In this document: positions 32,587 through 42,558 of the stretch, in pieces
Layout: each line of letters starts with the position of its first letter
Numbering within the stretch: position 1 is the first letter of the stretch
Source of the DNA: Flavobacteriaceae bacterium MAR_2010_72
Lineage (GTDB): Bacteria; Bacteroidota; Bacteroidia; Flavobacteriales; Flavobacteriaceae
DNA: 64,000 nt
Assembly (NCBI GenBank): GCA_003550275.1
Contig: QXCW01000002.1
Span: forward strand, 2,306,001 to 2,370,000
Direction of reading: 5' to 3'
Position numbers and translations under genes: made by a program
The notes under the pieces: model-generated
Databases searched by the model: none
What the model saw: the letters and a program-made list of their open reading frames with translations, nothing else
What the model was told of the DNA's origin: nothing

Positions 32587-33552
32587 TTGAATATCAAACA
32601 TTCAATTCTTGATACTGCCAAAAAAACCATTGATTTAGAGCGTGATGCCATTGCCAACTTAAGTAATTTACTTGACGAAGATTTTTCCAATGCGGTAGAA
32701 TTAATATACAATTCTAAAGGTCGCGTAATCATTACGGGTATTGGTAAGAGCGCAATTATTGCTAATAAAATTGTGGCAACATTAAATTCTACAGGCACAC
32801 CAGCCATTTTTATGCATGCAGCCGATGCCATTCATGGCGATTTAGGGCTCATCCTAAAAGATGATGTGGTCATCTGCATTTCTAAAAGTGGAAATACTCC
32901 CGAAATAAAGGTACTTGTGCCCCTTATTAAAAGTGCAAAGAACAAAATGATTGCCATAACAGGCAATCTGCAGTCGTTCCTAGCACAGCAGGCCGATTAT
33001 GTGTTGAACGCCTATGTAGAGCAGGAAGCCTGCCCTAACAATTTAGCGCCTACCACCAGTACTACGGCACAATTGGTTCTTGGCGATGCTCTGGCCGTTT
33101 GCCTTTTGGAATTGCGTGGTTTTTCGAGTAAGGATTTTGCAAAATACCATCCCGGTGGTGCACTTGGAAAACGCTTGTATTTAAGAGTTAGTGATCTATC
33201 ATCTGTGAATCAAAAACCGCAGGTATCTTTAGACACCAATTTGAAAGATGTTATTGTTGAAATTTCTGAAAAGATGCTTGGTGTGACTGCCGTGGTTAAA
33301 GATAAAAAGATCGCAGGTATTATTACAGATGGTGATTTAAGACGAATGCTATCCAAAACCGAGAACTTTTTAAGTTTGACCGCCAAAGATATTATGAGTT
33401 CTAATCCAAAACGTATTGACGAAGACGCTATGGCGGTTGATGCCATGGAAATGATGGAAACCAACGGAATCTCACAACTTTTAGTAGAACACAACGGCAA
33501 CTATGCAGGTGTCATCCATTTACACGATCTCATTAAAGAAGGTATTATATAA
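32587..33552 (+). CDS. kdsD: Arabinose-5-phosphate isomerase (KpsF/GutQ/KdsD family)
   Basis: 321 residues: a SIS domain (about 30-190: GRVIITGIGKSAIIANKIVA, HAADAIHGDLGLI, CISKSGNTPEIK) with two CBS domains (about 200-321). It converts ribulose-5-phosphate to arabinose-5-phosphate, the first step to Kdo for LPS. The start is TTG: an in-frame stop at 32581 leaves no upstream ATG, and the next ATG lies deep inside the SIS domain. Its stop overlaps the tatC start by one base (TAATG). Confidence 0.9.
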   Translation: MNIKHSILDTAKKTIDLERDAIANLSNLLDEDFSNAVELIYNSKGRVIITGIGKSAIIANKIVATLNSTGTPAIFMHAADAIHGDLGLILKDDVVICISKSGNTPEIKVLVPLIKSAKNKMIAITGNLQSFLAQQADYVLNAYVEQEACPNNLAPTTSTTAQLVLGDALAVCLLELRGFSSKDFAKYHPGGALGKRLYLRVSDLSSVNQKPQVSLDTNLKDVIVEISEKMLGVTAVVKDKKIAGIITDGDLRRMLSKTENFLSLTAKDIMSSNPKRIDEDAMAVDAMEMMETNGISQLLVEHNGNYAGVIHLHDLIKEGII

Positions 33553-34385
33553 TGGCTAAAAAAAATATAAATGAGATGTCCTTTTTAGACCATCTCGAAG
33601 ATTTACGTTGGCATTTGATAAGAGCAACTTTAGCGATCGTTCTTGTCGCCACTGTAGCCTTTATTTTTAGTAGAGCCATATTTAGGGACATTATTTTCGC
33701 CCCCATTTATATGGACTTCCCTACCTATAAATTTTTATGTAAATGTGCCACGTTCATCAATGTTGAAACAACGTTTTGTGGAGAAGAACTGCCCATGATC
33801 ATCCAAAACAGAACCATGGCCGGACAGTTTTCGGCAGATATCTGGACCTCTATTTTTGCAGGTTTTGTGATCGCATTTCCTTATGTGATATACCAATTTT
33901 GGAAATTCATAAGTCCTGGCTTACATGAAAATGAACGTAAACACTCCAGAGGGTTTATCATTATCTCTTCATTGCTATTCTTTTTAGGGGTTTTATTTGG
34001 CTATTATATTGTAACCCCATTGTCCATAAATTTCCTGGCAAATTATAATATCTCCGACATTGTAGAAAATCAAATCGATATCAGTTCCTATATTAGCTTG
34101 GTACGATCATCGGCTTTGGCTTCAGGCTTAGTGTTTGAGCTCCCCATAATTATTTATTTTCTAACAAAAGTAGGATTGGTCACACCGCAATTCCTCCGAA
34201 AATACAGGAAATATGCACTGGTTCTGGTCTTGATTTTGTCGGCTATCATCACGCCGCCCGATATTGCGAGCCAGATCATCGTCGCCATTCCCATTTTAAT
34301 TTTATATCAAGTAAGTATTTATATTTCGGCTATTGTCGTTAGAAATCAAAAACGTAAAGAGAAAAAGCATGTCAGACCTAGTTAA
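33552..34385 (+). CDS. tatC: Twin-arginine translocase subunit TatC
   Basis: 277 residues with six hydrophobic helices. The N-terminal MSFLDHLEDLRWHLIRA is the conserved cytosolic signal-peptide-binding element, followed by the family region PYVIYQFWKFISPGLHENER K and the C-terminal GLVTPQFLRKYRKYALVLVL ILSAIITPPD. It is the receptor of the Tat pathway for folded proteins. Translationally coupled to kdsD (TAATG). TatA/B are not in the window. The loop at about 55-85 (CKCATFINVETTFCGEELP) carries extra cysteines typical of Bacteroidota TatC. Confidence 0.96.
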   Translation: MAKKNINEMSFLDHLEDLRWHLIRATLAIVLVATVAFIFSRAIFRDIIFAPIYMDFPTYKFLCKCATFINVETTFCGEELPMIIQNRTMAGQFSADIWTSIFAGFVIAFPYVIYQFWKFISPGLHENERKHSRGFIIISSLLFFLGVLFGYYIVTPLSINFLANYNISDIVENQIDISSYISLVRSSALASGLVFELPIIIYFLTKVGLVTPQFLRKYRKYALVLVLILSAIITPPDIASQIIVAIPILILYQVSIYISAIVVRNQKRKEKKHVRPS

Positions 34386-34719
34386 CGAATTTAATGCCTA
34401 CCGTTCTAAAATGAACGAGAAAATCTTGGCAGATAACAACAAGATCATTAAACGAATTTATAATCTAGACACCAATGCCTACGCCGAAGGTGGCGCTTTG
34501 GATGTTAAAACCAAAGAGCTATTGGGTCTTGTGGCGTCTGCCGTACTGCGATGCGACGATTGTATCAAGTACCACCTCGAAACCTCCTACAAGTTAGGTT
34601 TAAGCAAGGCCGAAGTCACCGAAGCTTTAGGCATCGCTACATTAGTGGGTGGTACCATTGTGGTGCCGCACTTACGTCGCGCCTATGAGTTTTGGGACGC
34701 TTTAGAATGCCAAGGTTAA
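34369..34719 (+). CDS. AhpD-like carboxymuconolactone decarboxylase-family protein
   Basis: 116 residues from ATG 34369 (MSDLVNEFNAYRSKMNEK), which overlaps the tatC end by 17 bp; an ATG at 34333 would extend unusually far into tatC. The CxxC motif CDDCIKYHLE (about residues 63-72) is that of alkylhydroperoxidase AhpD-like proteins, with a following TEALGIATLVGGTIVVPHLR RA helix. It may act as a small peroxidase or disulfide reductase; the substrate is unknown. It lies between tatC and lptB in the same direction. Confidence 0.88.
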   Translation: MSDLVNEFNAYRSKMNEKILADNNKIIKRIYNLDTNAYAEGGALDVKTKELLGLVASAVLRCDDCIKYHLETSYKLGLSKAEVTEALGIATLVGGTIVVPHLRRAYEFWDALECQG

Positions 34720-34766
34720 AATCCTATTAAAAACCTAAACTAAATTTATATTGTATATGAATTTAG

Positions 34767-34774
34767 TATTTTTG
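34767..34774 (+). promoter_or_regulatory. TANNTTTG box upstream of lptB
   Basis: TATTTTTG matches the consensus and lies 16 bp before the lptB ATG. A TTG at 34751-34753 is closer than the usual -33 spacing. Confidence 0.45.
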
Positions 34775-34790
34775 ACGTTTTATAAGCCAA

Positions 34791-35531
34791 ATGAAATTAC
34801 GAGCCGAAAATTTAATGAAGTCCTACAGTGGACGTAAAGTGGTAAAAAATGTCTCTCTTGAAGTCAATCAGGGAGAGATTGTAGGCTTATTGGGACCTAA
34901 TGGTGCTGGTAAAACCACGTCGTTCTATATGATTGTTGGCCTGATCAAACCTAATGGGGGTACTATTTTTTTGGATAAGACCAACATCACCAAGTACCCG
35001 ATGTACAAACGTGCTCAAAATGGGATTGGTTATTTGGCACAGGAAGCATCCGTTTTTAGAAAATTAAGTGTCGAGGATAATATTTTAAGCGTGTTACAGC
35101 TCACCAAATTGAGTAAAAAAGAACAGGTCGCTAAAATGGAATCCTTGATCGACGAGTTTGGCTTGGGTCACATTCGTAAGAATAGAGGGGATCTCTTATC
35201 AGGTGGTGAACGTCGCCGAACCGAGATCGCCCGTGCTTTGGCAACCGACCCCGATTTTATTTTATTAGATGAACCGTTTGCAGGCGTTGACCCTGTAGCC
35301 GTTGAGGACATCCAACGCATTGTAGCACAACTCACCAAAAAGAACATTGGTATTTTAATTACCGACCATAACGTACAAGAAACCTTGGCGATTACCGATA
35401 GAACCTATTTAATGTTCGAAGGAAGTATCCTAAAAGCAGGAATCCCTGAAGAACTGGCTGAAGATGAAATGGTTCGTAAAGTCTATCTCGGTCAAAATTT
35501 TGAGCTCCGTAAAAAGAAACTTGAGTTTTAA
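34791..35531 (+). CDS. lptB: LPS export ABC transporter ATP-binding protein LptB
   Basis: 246 residues with Walker [12 protein letters not shown]-loop [19 protein letters not shown], signature [15 protein letters not shown] and Walker [14 protein letters not shown]. The sequence [20 protein letters not shown] and the ending [14 protein letters not shown] are LptB hallmarks. It powers extraction of lipopolysaccharide from the inner membrane with LptFG and LptC, which are not in the window. It lies near kdsD, which fits LPS biogenesis. Confidence 0.96.
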   Translation: MKLRAENLMKSYSGRKVVKNVSLEVNQGEIVGLLGPNGAGKTTSFYMIVGLIKPNGGTIFLDKTNITKYPMYKRAQNGIGYLAQEASVFRKLSVEDNILSVLQLTKLSKKEQVAKMESLIDEFGLGHIRKNRGDLLSGGERRRTEIARALATDPDFILLDEPFAGVDPVAVEDIQRIVAQLTKKNIGILITDHNVQETLAITDRTYLMFEGSILKAGIPEELAEDEMVRKVYLGQNFELRKKKLEF

Positions 35532-35562
35532 TCCGTCCTAATTCTCTCTATTTCCTCATTAC

Positions 35563-35590
35563 TCAATTATCAATTGTCAATTATCAATTG
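35563..35590. repeat. Two perfect tandem copies of a 14-bp AT-rich repeat
   Basis: TCAATTATCAATTG occurs at 35563-35576 and 35577-35590 between convergent lptB and pssA; related CAATTATCAATTATACATTG lies near 38745. The internal CAATTG palindrome allows hairpins. Confidence 0.7.
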
Positions 35591-35597
35591 TAATTTG

Positions 35598-36356
35598 TCA
35601 ATTCTCATTTCTCAAAACATAAGTGTCCATAAGCGACAAGCCGATATAAAGCAGTATCACCAACGGAATCGCTACAAATTGCAATACCATCACTAACACC
35701 AAACTCAAGGCTATAAAACTATAACGCATGGTATTTGGCTTAAAATCCCAAGTCTTAAACTTTAGTGCAAAGAGTTTAATATGAGAATTCAACAAATAAC
35801 AACTCAATAGGGTTAACCCAATGAGAAACCATGGGTTAAGAATGATTCGACTAATAAGTTCAGTATTCTGAAACTCCAATATAACAGGAAGGGAAACGAT
35901 CATCAAGGTGTTGGCTGGTGTGGGCAGACCCTTAAAATAACTCTGCTGTTCGTCATCAATATTGAATTTCGCCAATCTATAGGCCGAGGCCAAGGTAATC
36001 AACAGTCCAATTAAGGGAACCAACGAATAGTCCAAGTGCTGAAAGTCTAGCATTGTATTCCAAGAGTCATCAATAGAATGGCCGTCAGTATTAGTCGTAA
36101 AAGCCAGCAATTTAAACATTACGATTCCTGGCACCAAACCACTGGTAACCATATCGGCCAACGAATCCAACTGCAGGCCCAATTCACTCTGCACCTTCAA
36201 CAATCGTGCTGCAAAACCATCAAAGAAATCGAAGAAAATACCTAAAAACACAAAGAGTGCCGCAGCGGCAAACTGATTTTGAACAGCAAAAATAACGGCA
36301 ATAGCCCCGCAAAATAAATTCAAAAGTGTAAGGGCGTTAGGTAAATGTTTCAACAT
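35598..36356 (-). CDS. pssA: CDP-diacylglycerol--serine O-phosphatidyltransferase
   Basis: 252 residues with about seven hydrophobic helices. The CDP-alcohol phosphotransferase motif D-G-x2-A-R-x8-G-x3-D-x3-D is present as DGFAARLLKVQSELGLQLDS LAD at residues about 45-68. The start MLKHLPNALTLLNLFCGAIA VIFA is typical of PssA. It makes phosphatidylserine in the inner membrane, the precursor of phosphatidylethanolamine. It converges with lptB. Confidence 0.92.
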   Translation of the reverse strand: MLKHLPNALTLLNLFCGAIAVIFAVQNQFAAAALFVFLGIFFDFFDGFAARLLKVQSELGLQLDSLADMVTSGLVPGIVMFKLLAFTTNTDGHSIDDSWNTMLDFQHLDYSLVPLIGLLITLASAYRLAKFNIDDEQQSYFKGLPTPANTLMIVSLPVILEFQNTELISRIILNPWFLIGLTLLSCYLLNSHIKLFALKFKTWDFKPNTMRYSFIALSLVLVMVLQFVAIPLVILLYIGLSLMDTYVLRNEN

Positions 36357-36473
36357 GAATTGGTAATTTTAGTAAAAATAACAAACTATTTCCGTCTAAT
36401 ACAACACTTGCGCAATAAGTCCATTGTTTTGAAGTTAATAAAATTAAAATATTGTGCATCTTTGTAAAAATTA

Positions 36474-37547
36474 TTGCGATTGAGAACACCAATACTCGTC
36501 ATAGCCTTGCTTGTAAGTGCTACCATTACTGCTCAAACCACCCGTAAATACTCCAATGAGTTTATGAATATTGGTGTGGACGCAGCAGCATTAGGGATGA
36601 GTAATGCCGTGGTCTCCCATACCGGCGATGTGAATTCAGGCTATTGGAACCCTGCCGGTTTAGTGAATATCGAGGATAATCAATTAGCCCTCATGCACTC
36701 CAGCTATTTTGCGAATATTGCCAATTACAATTATATAGGCTATGCTATGCCATTGGATGACCGAAGTGCCGTTGGCATTTCACTCATTCGATTTGGAGTC
36801 GATGACATTTTGGATACTACTCAACTTATAGATGACCAAGGCAACATCAATTATGATCGCATCAGCCTCTTTTCCACAGCCGATTATGGCCTAACGGTGT
36901 CCTATGCGAGAAGCCTCCCAATTGACGGCCTCACCTATGGTGTGAATGCCAAGATCATCAGGCGAATTATAGGTGATTTTGCAACGTCATGGGGTTTTGG
37001 TTTAGATCTTGGCGTGCAATTTGAAGCCAACGATTGGAAATTTGGGGTCATGGCACGTGATATCACCACAACCTTTAATGCTTGGGCCTTTGATGATGAA
37101 AAATTGGCCACGATTCAGGATGCGGTAGAAGGTCAGAACCAAACGGTTCCTGACAAGACCGAGATTACCATCCCAAAATTACAACTCGGGCTCTCAAAGA
37201 CCTTCATGTTTAATTACGATTATAGCCTATTGACTGCCTTCGACCTCAATGTGCGTTTCGAGGAAAATAACGACATCATTTCTTCATCTGTTGTGAGTGT
37301 TAATCCAGCTTTAGGGTTTGAATTTGGTTATACCGATCTCGTCTTTTTACGAGCTGGCCTTGGAAATTTTCAAAATGAATTACAAATAGACAATTCCGAA
37401 GACCTCACCTTTCAACCCAGTTTCGGTTTGGGCTTTAAATACAACGGCATTCAAATTGACTATGCCTTTACAGATATAGGGGATCAAAGCGCAGCACTAT
37501 ATTCCAATGTATTTTCGCTTAAAATTGATTTTAGTGTCTTTAGATAG
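36474..37547 (+). CDS. PorV/PorQ family outer-membrane barrel protein
   Basis: 357 residues. The start is TTG 36474 (or TTG 36480), because the signal peptide (LRTPILVIALLVSATITAQ) lies directly after and the next ATG is past it. Hallmarks are YSNEFMNIGVDAAALGMSNA, GDVNSGYWNPAGL, a long run of beta strands and a C-terminal LKIDFSVFR ending typical of the type IX secretion-associated PorV/PorQ family. The specific partner is not clear. A CATCTTTG box ends 9 bp before the start. Coupled (9 bp) to the DUF4105 gene. Confidence 0.85.
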   Translation: MRLRTPILVIALLVSATITAQTTRKYSNEFMNIGVDAAALGMSNAVVSHTGDVNSGYWNPAGLVNIEDNQLALMHSSYFANIANYNYIGYAMPLDDRSAVGISLIRFGVDDILDTTQLIDDQGNINYDRISLFSTADYGLTVSYARSLPIDGLTYGVNAKIIRRIIGDFATSWGFGLDLGVQFEANDWKFGVMARDITTTFNAWAFDDEKLATIQDAVEGQNQTVPDKTEITIPKLQLGLSKTFMFNYDYSLLTAFDLNVRFEENNDIISSSVVSVNPALGFEFGYTDLVFLRAGLGNFQNELQIDNSEDLTFQPSFGLGFKYNGIQIDYAFTDIGDQSAALYSNVFSLKIDFSVFR

Positions 37548-37556
37548 CAACGCCCT

Positions 37557-38717
37557 ATGAAAACAAAACTACTTTTAGTGTCTTTGTTCTTACTTGCCAC
37601 AACCAGCTATGCACAGCTCACGCTGTCTCCAAATGCTGAAGTTAGTGTGCTGACCATTGGCCCAGGTGCAGAACTTAACGATGCCTTTGGCCATAACGCC
37701 TTTAGAATTAGAGATGTGTCGCAGGGTTTGGATATCACCTATGGTTATGGCGAATATGATTTTGATACCCCCAACTTCTATTTAAAATTTGCCCAAGGCA
37801 AACTCAAGTATTTGATCAGTCGCGTGGAATTCAATAGACTCTACAATTTTTATGTTTACCAGAATCGAACCATCCAAGAGCAGGTATTAAACTTAAGTTC
37901 CTCTGAAAAGCAAAAGCTCTTCGACCTGCTTCAAGAGAATTACAAGCCCGAAAACCGTCCGTATCTCTACGATTTCTTTTATGACAATTGCGCGACTAAA
38001 ATGCGCGATGTACTCCTTAAGGTGGTTGATAATCCAATAAAGTTCCATACCCCTCCAACGCTTGAACCTAAAACCTTTAGGGCCTTGATCCATGAGCACG
38101 TGAACAGGAATTCATGGGGCAGTTTAGGGATCGATACGGCTTTAGGTGCTGTAATCGACACCGAAGCCTCACCGTATGAACACATGTTTTTACCTAAATA
38201 CATCTATCAGTTTTTTGCGGTGGCCACTACAAATGATAAGCCCTTGGTAAAGTCTTCATCAACACTATTTGAAGCTCGAACACTAGAAGCTCAAACCTCA
38301 TTTATTACAAGCCCTTTGAGCCTTATGACCCTGATAGCACTCCTCATTCTTGGAATCACCTTTAGGGATCACAACAACAAAACCCGTACTAAAGTGTTAG
38401 ATATATTCCTGTTTGCTATAACGGGAATATTAGGAGTCTTCGTAGTATTACTGTGGTTCGCTACAGACCACAGTGCCACGGCACAAAATTATAATTTGCT
38501 TTGGGCATTTCCTTTAAATCTGCTCATGCTTATACCACTCTCAAAACCAAAGTTAGGCGCCAGAGGACGAAAATACCTAAAGTTTCTCCTCATCATGCTG
38601 GTCCTGCTCACCATGCACTGGTTTATTGGAATTCAGGTATTTGCAATAGGATGGATTCCCTTATTGATAGCGCTAGGAATTCGTTATATCTATATCATCA
38701 AAACCAACAGTAATTAA
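37557..38717 (+). CDS. DUF4105 (Lnb N-terminal-like) membrane protein
   Basis: 386 residues with a signal peptide (cleavage after TTSYAQ). The DUF4105 domain (about 25-240) has LTIGPGAELNDAFGHNAFRI R, YGYGEYDF, FYDNCATKMRD and PTLEPKTFR. Five or so transmembrane helices follow (about 250-380). Family members are exported or membrane-bound proteins with a periplasmic domain that may be cysteine-protease- or lipid-acting-like; no activity is assured. Probably co-transcribed with the PorV/PorQ gene. Confidence 0.85.
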   Translation: MKTKLLLVSLFLLATTSYAQLTLSPNAEVSVLTIGPGAELNDAFGHNAFRIRDVSQGLDITYGYGEYDFDTPNFYLKFAQGKLKYLISRVEFNRLYNFYVYQNRTIQEQVLNLSSSEKQKLFDLLQENYKPENRPYLYDFFYDNCATKMRDVLLKVVDNPIKFHTPPTLEPKTFRALIHEHVNRNSWGSLGIDTALGAVIDTEASPYEHMFLPKYIYQFFAVATTNDKPLVKSSSTLFEARTLEAQTSFITSPLSLMTLIALLILGITFRDHNNKTRTKVLDIFLFAITGILGVFVVLLWFATDHSATAQNYNLLWAFPLNLLMLIPLSKPKLGARGRKYLKFLLIMLVLLTMHWFIGIQVFAIGWIPLLIALGIRYIYIIKTNSN

Positions 38718-38771
38718 GCATGGCCTTGCAAAATAGCCCATTGTCAATTATCAATTATACATTGTCAATTA

Positions 38772-40166
38772 TCACTGCCCTCTATAATACAGCACCGTAC
38801 TTAGGGTTTTCACAATGATATTGATATCCAAGAACAGTCCACGATGCTTGATATAGAACAGATCATATTGCAATTTCATTAAGCTATCATCTACTGAAGC
38901 CCCATAACGTGTATTCACTTGAGCCCAACCCGTTAAGCCCGGTTTAATGATATGTCGGGTTTCATAAAACGGAATAATTCTGGACAGTTCATTAACAAAG
39001 AAGGGGCGCTCGGGTCTAGGCCCAATAATACTCATATCGCCTCGCAACACATTAAAAAACTGTGGGATCTCATCCAATCGGCTACGTCTTAAAAACTTAC
39101 CAAACCGGGTGACACGCGTATCATTTTTGGTGGCCCAGGTGGCACCATGCATTTCGGCATCGGCAACCATGGTACGGAATTTAAAGATGTAGAATAGGTC
39201 ACCATTTTTACCAATACGTTCCTGCATATACAATAAAGGCCCGCGATTTCCTAACGCGTTTCCGATAATAATCAACGGCGAAATAGCTATTCCGAACAGC
39301 AGTCCAAAAAACGAAAAGACCACGTCAAATAGACGATGGAAAAACAGGTACAGGGTGTTCTGGTTACTTCGGCTAAACGGGAAATACTTGTAAAAATCCT
39401 TGCCAACAAACTGAATAGGTACTCTGTTGGTCAGCTCTTCATAGACTTGTGTATACTCCCGAATGATAAACCCATGTTCAAGCAAGGCAATAAGATCGTG
39501 ATAAATATCGCTGGTAATCGTTTCCGAATTGTGACTGGCTACTAGGATTTCCGAGATTTGATACTCACTAATGACCTGTTTGAGCTGATCGGGACGAAAC
39601 TCCTTCAAGCCCTTAAACTTAATGGGATCGTCATGCTCTTTCTCGCAATTGATAAACCCAATGATCTTGTAATTGGGGTCTGCCTGATTAAGGGGGCGGA
39701 TGATGTTCTCAATATTAGAAATTTCCCCTACCAGCAAGACCTTCTTATAAAATCGAGGCGATGAGATAAAGCTGATATAAGCAAAGCGCCATATAAAAAT
39801 AGCCACGATAAGCGCCACATAAAAATAAATGATCTGCAAGCGGTTGGGCGGTAAAAAGGGCGTCAAAAAGGGTGTAAGTAGATAGAATAACACAGTGATA
39901 GAAGCAGTAAGTACAACATTTCTAAAGGTGACATCCAACTTACTGGCCTTCTGGAGGTCATAGAGTTCAAAAATAGATCCAAAAACCCAAAGATACACGA
40001 TCAGGACCCCGAAGGCAACAAGATCTGGATCACTTACGATTAGATAATCGTAATCAAAAAAGAGTTCCAAGCTATAGATTCCTAATAAAACAAAAACGAT
40101 ATCCATTAGCCGCAACAAGATCTTGCGCTCTGAAACCTCAAAGTGAATCGCGGTAGTTTTGGTCAT
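38772..40166 (-). CDS. Polyprenyl-phosphate sugar-1-phosphate transferase initiating polysaccharide synthesis
   Basis: 464 residues: four N-terminal transmembrane helices, a Rossmann-like CoA-binding domain (about 140-260), one more helix and the bacterial sugar transferase domain (about 270-464: YMQERIGKNGDLFYIFKFRT M, TRFGKFLRRSRLDEIPQFFN VL, MSIIGPRPERPFFV, IKPGLTGWAQVNTRYGAS). Such WcaJ-type enzymes transfer a hexose-1-phosphate to undecaprenyl phosphate. It lies at the downstream end of the sugar-transferase gene cluster. The transferred sugar is not known. Confidence 0.93.
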   Translation of the reverse strand: MTKTTAIHFEVSERKILLRLMDIVFVLLGIYSLELFFDYDYLIVSDPDLVAFGVLIVYLWVFGSIFELYDLQKASKLDVTFRNVVLTASITVLFYLLTPFLTPFLPPNRLQIIYFYVALIVAIFIWRFAYISFISSPRFYKKVLLVGEISNIENIIRPLNQADPNYKIIGFINCEKEHDDPIKFKGLKEFRPDQLKQVISEYQISEILVASHNSETITSDIYHDLIALLEHGFIIREYTQVYEELTNRVPIQFVGKDFYKYFPFSRSNQNTLYLFFHRLFDVVFSFFGLLFGIAISPLIIIGNALGNRGPLLYMQERIGKNGDLFYIFKFRTMVADAEMHGATWATKNDTRVTRFGKFLRRSRLDEIPQFFNVLRGDMSIIGPRPERPFFVNELSRIIPFYETRHIIKPGLTGWAQVNTRYGASVDDSLMKLQYDLFYIKHRGLFLDINIIVKTLSTVLYYRGQ

Positions 40167-40223
40167 TGCAAAGGTGTGTCAACATGTAAATATACTAAGA
40201 TCTTATTAATAAAGCCTAAATTT

Positions 40224-41234
40224 TTAACCGATCACCTCAAGCCATAATAAGCGTACCTGCTGCCAATCATACTGTTCAATGCGTTGCCGCGCCGCCGCAA
40301 TCAAGGCCTCTCGGCCTTGAGGATCTTCAAAAAGACTAGCAATAGCAGTACTCATGGCCACAGCATCGTCAGGCGGTACGAGCAAGCCATGAACCCCATC
40401 TTCAATCAAAAAGGGCATCCCCCCAACATTGGTAGATACAACAGGTAAGCCCAAAGCCATAGCCTCAATCACGCTAACGGGGGTATTATCATAATTGGTA
40501 GTATTGATAAAAATAGTGTAGGATTTAGATAGGGCTATCCATTCTGCCTTCGTTAATTTACCTGTGAAATGAACGTTAACACCCAAGGTCTTGGCCAAAT
40601 GTTTTACTTCAGCCAAACTGCCGTCGCTGTCTGGCCCTACCATACATAAACTGGCATCGTAGCCCTGATCGCGCAAAGCCTTCAGTACCCGCACGGCCAG
40701 TTGTGGGTTATAAATACTAGAAAACGAGCGCACCCATAACAATTTAGGTGCCTCAAAATCTCGTGAACTTAAAGGGTAATGTTTCAGTTCTATGGTATTG
40801 GGTATATAGGTCACATGGATATACCCGTGGTATTCAAAGGCATTTTTTAGGTATAAGGAGGGCGCCACACATACTTTTGCATGATCAAAGATAAGGCCGC
40901 TTAAATAAGGTGAATGTTTTAAACGATGGGGTAAGTTGCCGCCGTTTAGACAACAGATATAGGGCAAACCCAAGAGTCGACATAACTGACTACACAATAA
41001 GGCGTAATAGAAATTTAAAGTACTGTAGGTATCAATAAGTACCAGATCCACCTGTTTTCTATAGACCACGCAAGCCCATAACATGGAACTTAAGCGCAAG
41101 AACTTGTTGATTTTTGATGACCTATAAAGTACCTGATAGCCTTCAGATGCAAATAAAGGACCCAACACATGAATGGAGGACACGTTGTTGCGTTTACTTT
41201 GCAGGTAATTGCCTATGTACAGCAGGGTTTTCAT
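40224..41234 (-). CDS. GT4 glycosyltransferase
   Basis: 336 residues with a GT-B fold. The second domain shows LLWVRSFSSIYNPQLAVRVL, FTGKLTKAEW, and the nucleotide-sugar site TPVSVIEAMALGLPVVSTNV GGMP. Specificity cannot be told. The ATG lies 41 bp inside the upstream O-antigen polymerase gene, indicating translational coupling. Confidence 0.9.
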   Translation of the reverse strand: MKTLLYIGNYLQSKRNNVSSIHVLGPLFASEGYQVLYRSSKINKFLRLSSMLWACVVYRKQVDLVLIDTYSTLNFYYALLCSQLCRLLGLPYICCLNGGNLPHRLKHSPYLSGLIFDHAKVCVAPSLYLKNAFEYHGYIHVTYIPNTIELKHYPLSSRDFEAPKLLWVRSFSSIYNPQLAVRVLKALRDQGYDASLCMVGPDSDGSLAEVKHLAKTLGVNVHFTGKLTKAEWIALSKSYTIFINTTNYDNTPVSVIEAMALGLPVVSTNVGGMPFLIEDGVHGLLVPPDDAVAMSTAIASLFEDPQGREALIAAARQRIEQYDWQQVRLLWLEVIG

Positions 41235-42558
41235 AAGTCACATTTAATAAACATAAGGCATATAACAAGGCAGGTGCAGCAATCCGCATGCCTGAATGGT
41301 TAATGGTTGCAAACCAAAATGCAAAAAATGCAAAAAAGAATAGGTTGCGCTTATTGGCTGCATAATACGATAAAGGTTTAATAATTAATATCATTATAAT
41401 CAATATCCCCAAAAATCCATGCTCGGAAAGTAAGCGTCCCAATTCGTTATGACTGGGTAGTTGGAGACCAAACTCTTCTACACGTTTGTCTTTTACCCGA
41501 CTAGCACCAATCCCTAAAAAAGGACTACTCAAAAACCCGTCAATCTCTTCTATAAAAAGAGCGACTCGTCCAGTAGTAAAATCCCCCTTTTCTCGTCCTT
41601 GGGCATCCAAATTGGCATAGCGCTTATCAATCAAGCCATAGGTTTGGCTCGAACTAATAGACCATGTAAGTATGATAGCGATACAACATAAGATAAACGA
41701 TCCAATAATATGCCCTTTCTGATTTGTACTAGATCGCAAAAATAAAATCCATAAAAACGCGGCAACAACAAGTATTGCCGCAACAACCCCTCCGCGACTA
41801 AAGGTCACAATAGCTCTAAAAGTCATGGCCCCTAAAATACCTAGATTCAAAAGTTTCAAAAATAAGCTCGGCGACTTTAAAAATAAACGCACCACAATAG
41901 CAAACATCCCTAAACCCAAGGCCGTAGAGACCTGATTTGGACCAAAACCTCCCGACGCTGCTGCATTGGAAGCGGTTCCAGATAGCGTATCTTTAATACT
42001 AGGATTATATAAAAACAAATAAGTGGTCATGGTAATACAAGGCAAGGCCAAATATTTTACAAGATCGTGTAACAGCGTGTGGCTAACTTTACGGTCGTAA
42101 CAAAATAAAGCGGCAATACCAAGACATACGGGGCCGCTCAATACAAAGGCAATATTTGTTCGAAAACGTGCGTCCAAAGTTAAAGTCGTCGAGGCTACTA
42201 TAATGGCAGGCACCAAGGCAATCAAATAAAAAAAATAGGGATAGCCTTTACCTGACAAACCTCTAAAAAACATTCCTATGAGCATAAACAGAATGACTAG
42301 ATATTTAGACGCTTCATAAGCTATTCCACCATCAGTCATTCGAAATAAGACTTCTGCTCCCGAAATATAAGCACAGCTGATCAGCACCGCTCGGGTTTTA
42401 ATGGCTTCAGGGGCGGTAATGATCCACCACAAACTGTAAATCATAAAAACCATAAAGTAAAGCTTCGACAGAGGCTCAAATAAAAATATAAGGATTCCTA
42501 TTCCAATATGAATTAGGACTTGCCGTACATAATCATCTTTCAAATAGGCTCTTGACAC
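41194..42558 (-). CDS. O-antigen ligase/polymerase (Wzy/WaaL-type)
   Basis: 454 residues with about 11 to 12 transmembrane helices. The large outside loop and the family signature G-R-x-x-L-F near FTTGRVALFIEEIDGFLSSP FLGIGASR, followed by SHNELGRLLSEHG, are typical of O-antigen ligase family proteins. It may polymerise repeat units or ligate them to lipid A-core. Its start overlaps the stop of the upstream GT4 by one base. Confidence 0.88.
   Translation of the reverse strand: MSRAYLKDDYVRQVLIHIGIGILIFLFEPLSKLYFMVFMIYSLWWIITAPEAIKTRAVLISCAYISGAEVLFRMTDGGIAYEASKYLVILFMLIGMFFRGLSGKGYPYFFYLIALVPAIIVASTTLTLDARFRTNIAFVLSGPVCLGIAALFCYDRKVSHTLLHDLVKYLALPCITMTTYLFLYNPSIKDTLSGTASNAAASGGFGPNQVSTALGLGMFAIVVRLFLKSPSLFLKLLNLGILGAMTFRAIVTFSRGGVVAAILVVAAFLWILFLRSSTNQKGHIIGSFILCCIAIILTWSISSSQTYGLIDKRYANLDAQGREKGDFTTGRVALFIEEIDGFLSSPFLGIGASRVKDKRVEEFGLQLPSHNELGRLLSEHGFLGILIIMILIIKPLSYYAANKRNLFFFAFFAFWFATINHSGMRIAAPALLYALCLLNVTYENPAVHRQLPAK

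Noticed and set aside
35532-35597. Terminator between lptB and pssA
   Set aside because: The CAATTG-type repeats can pair but give only AT-rich short stems without a clear T-run.
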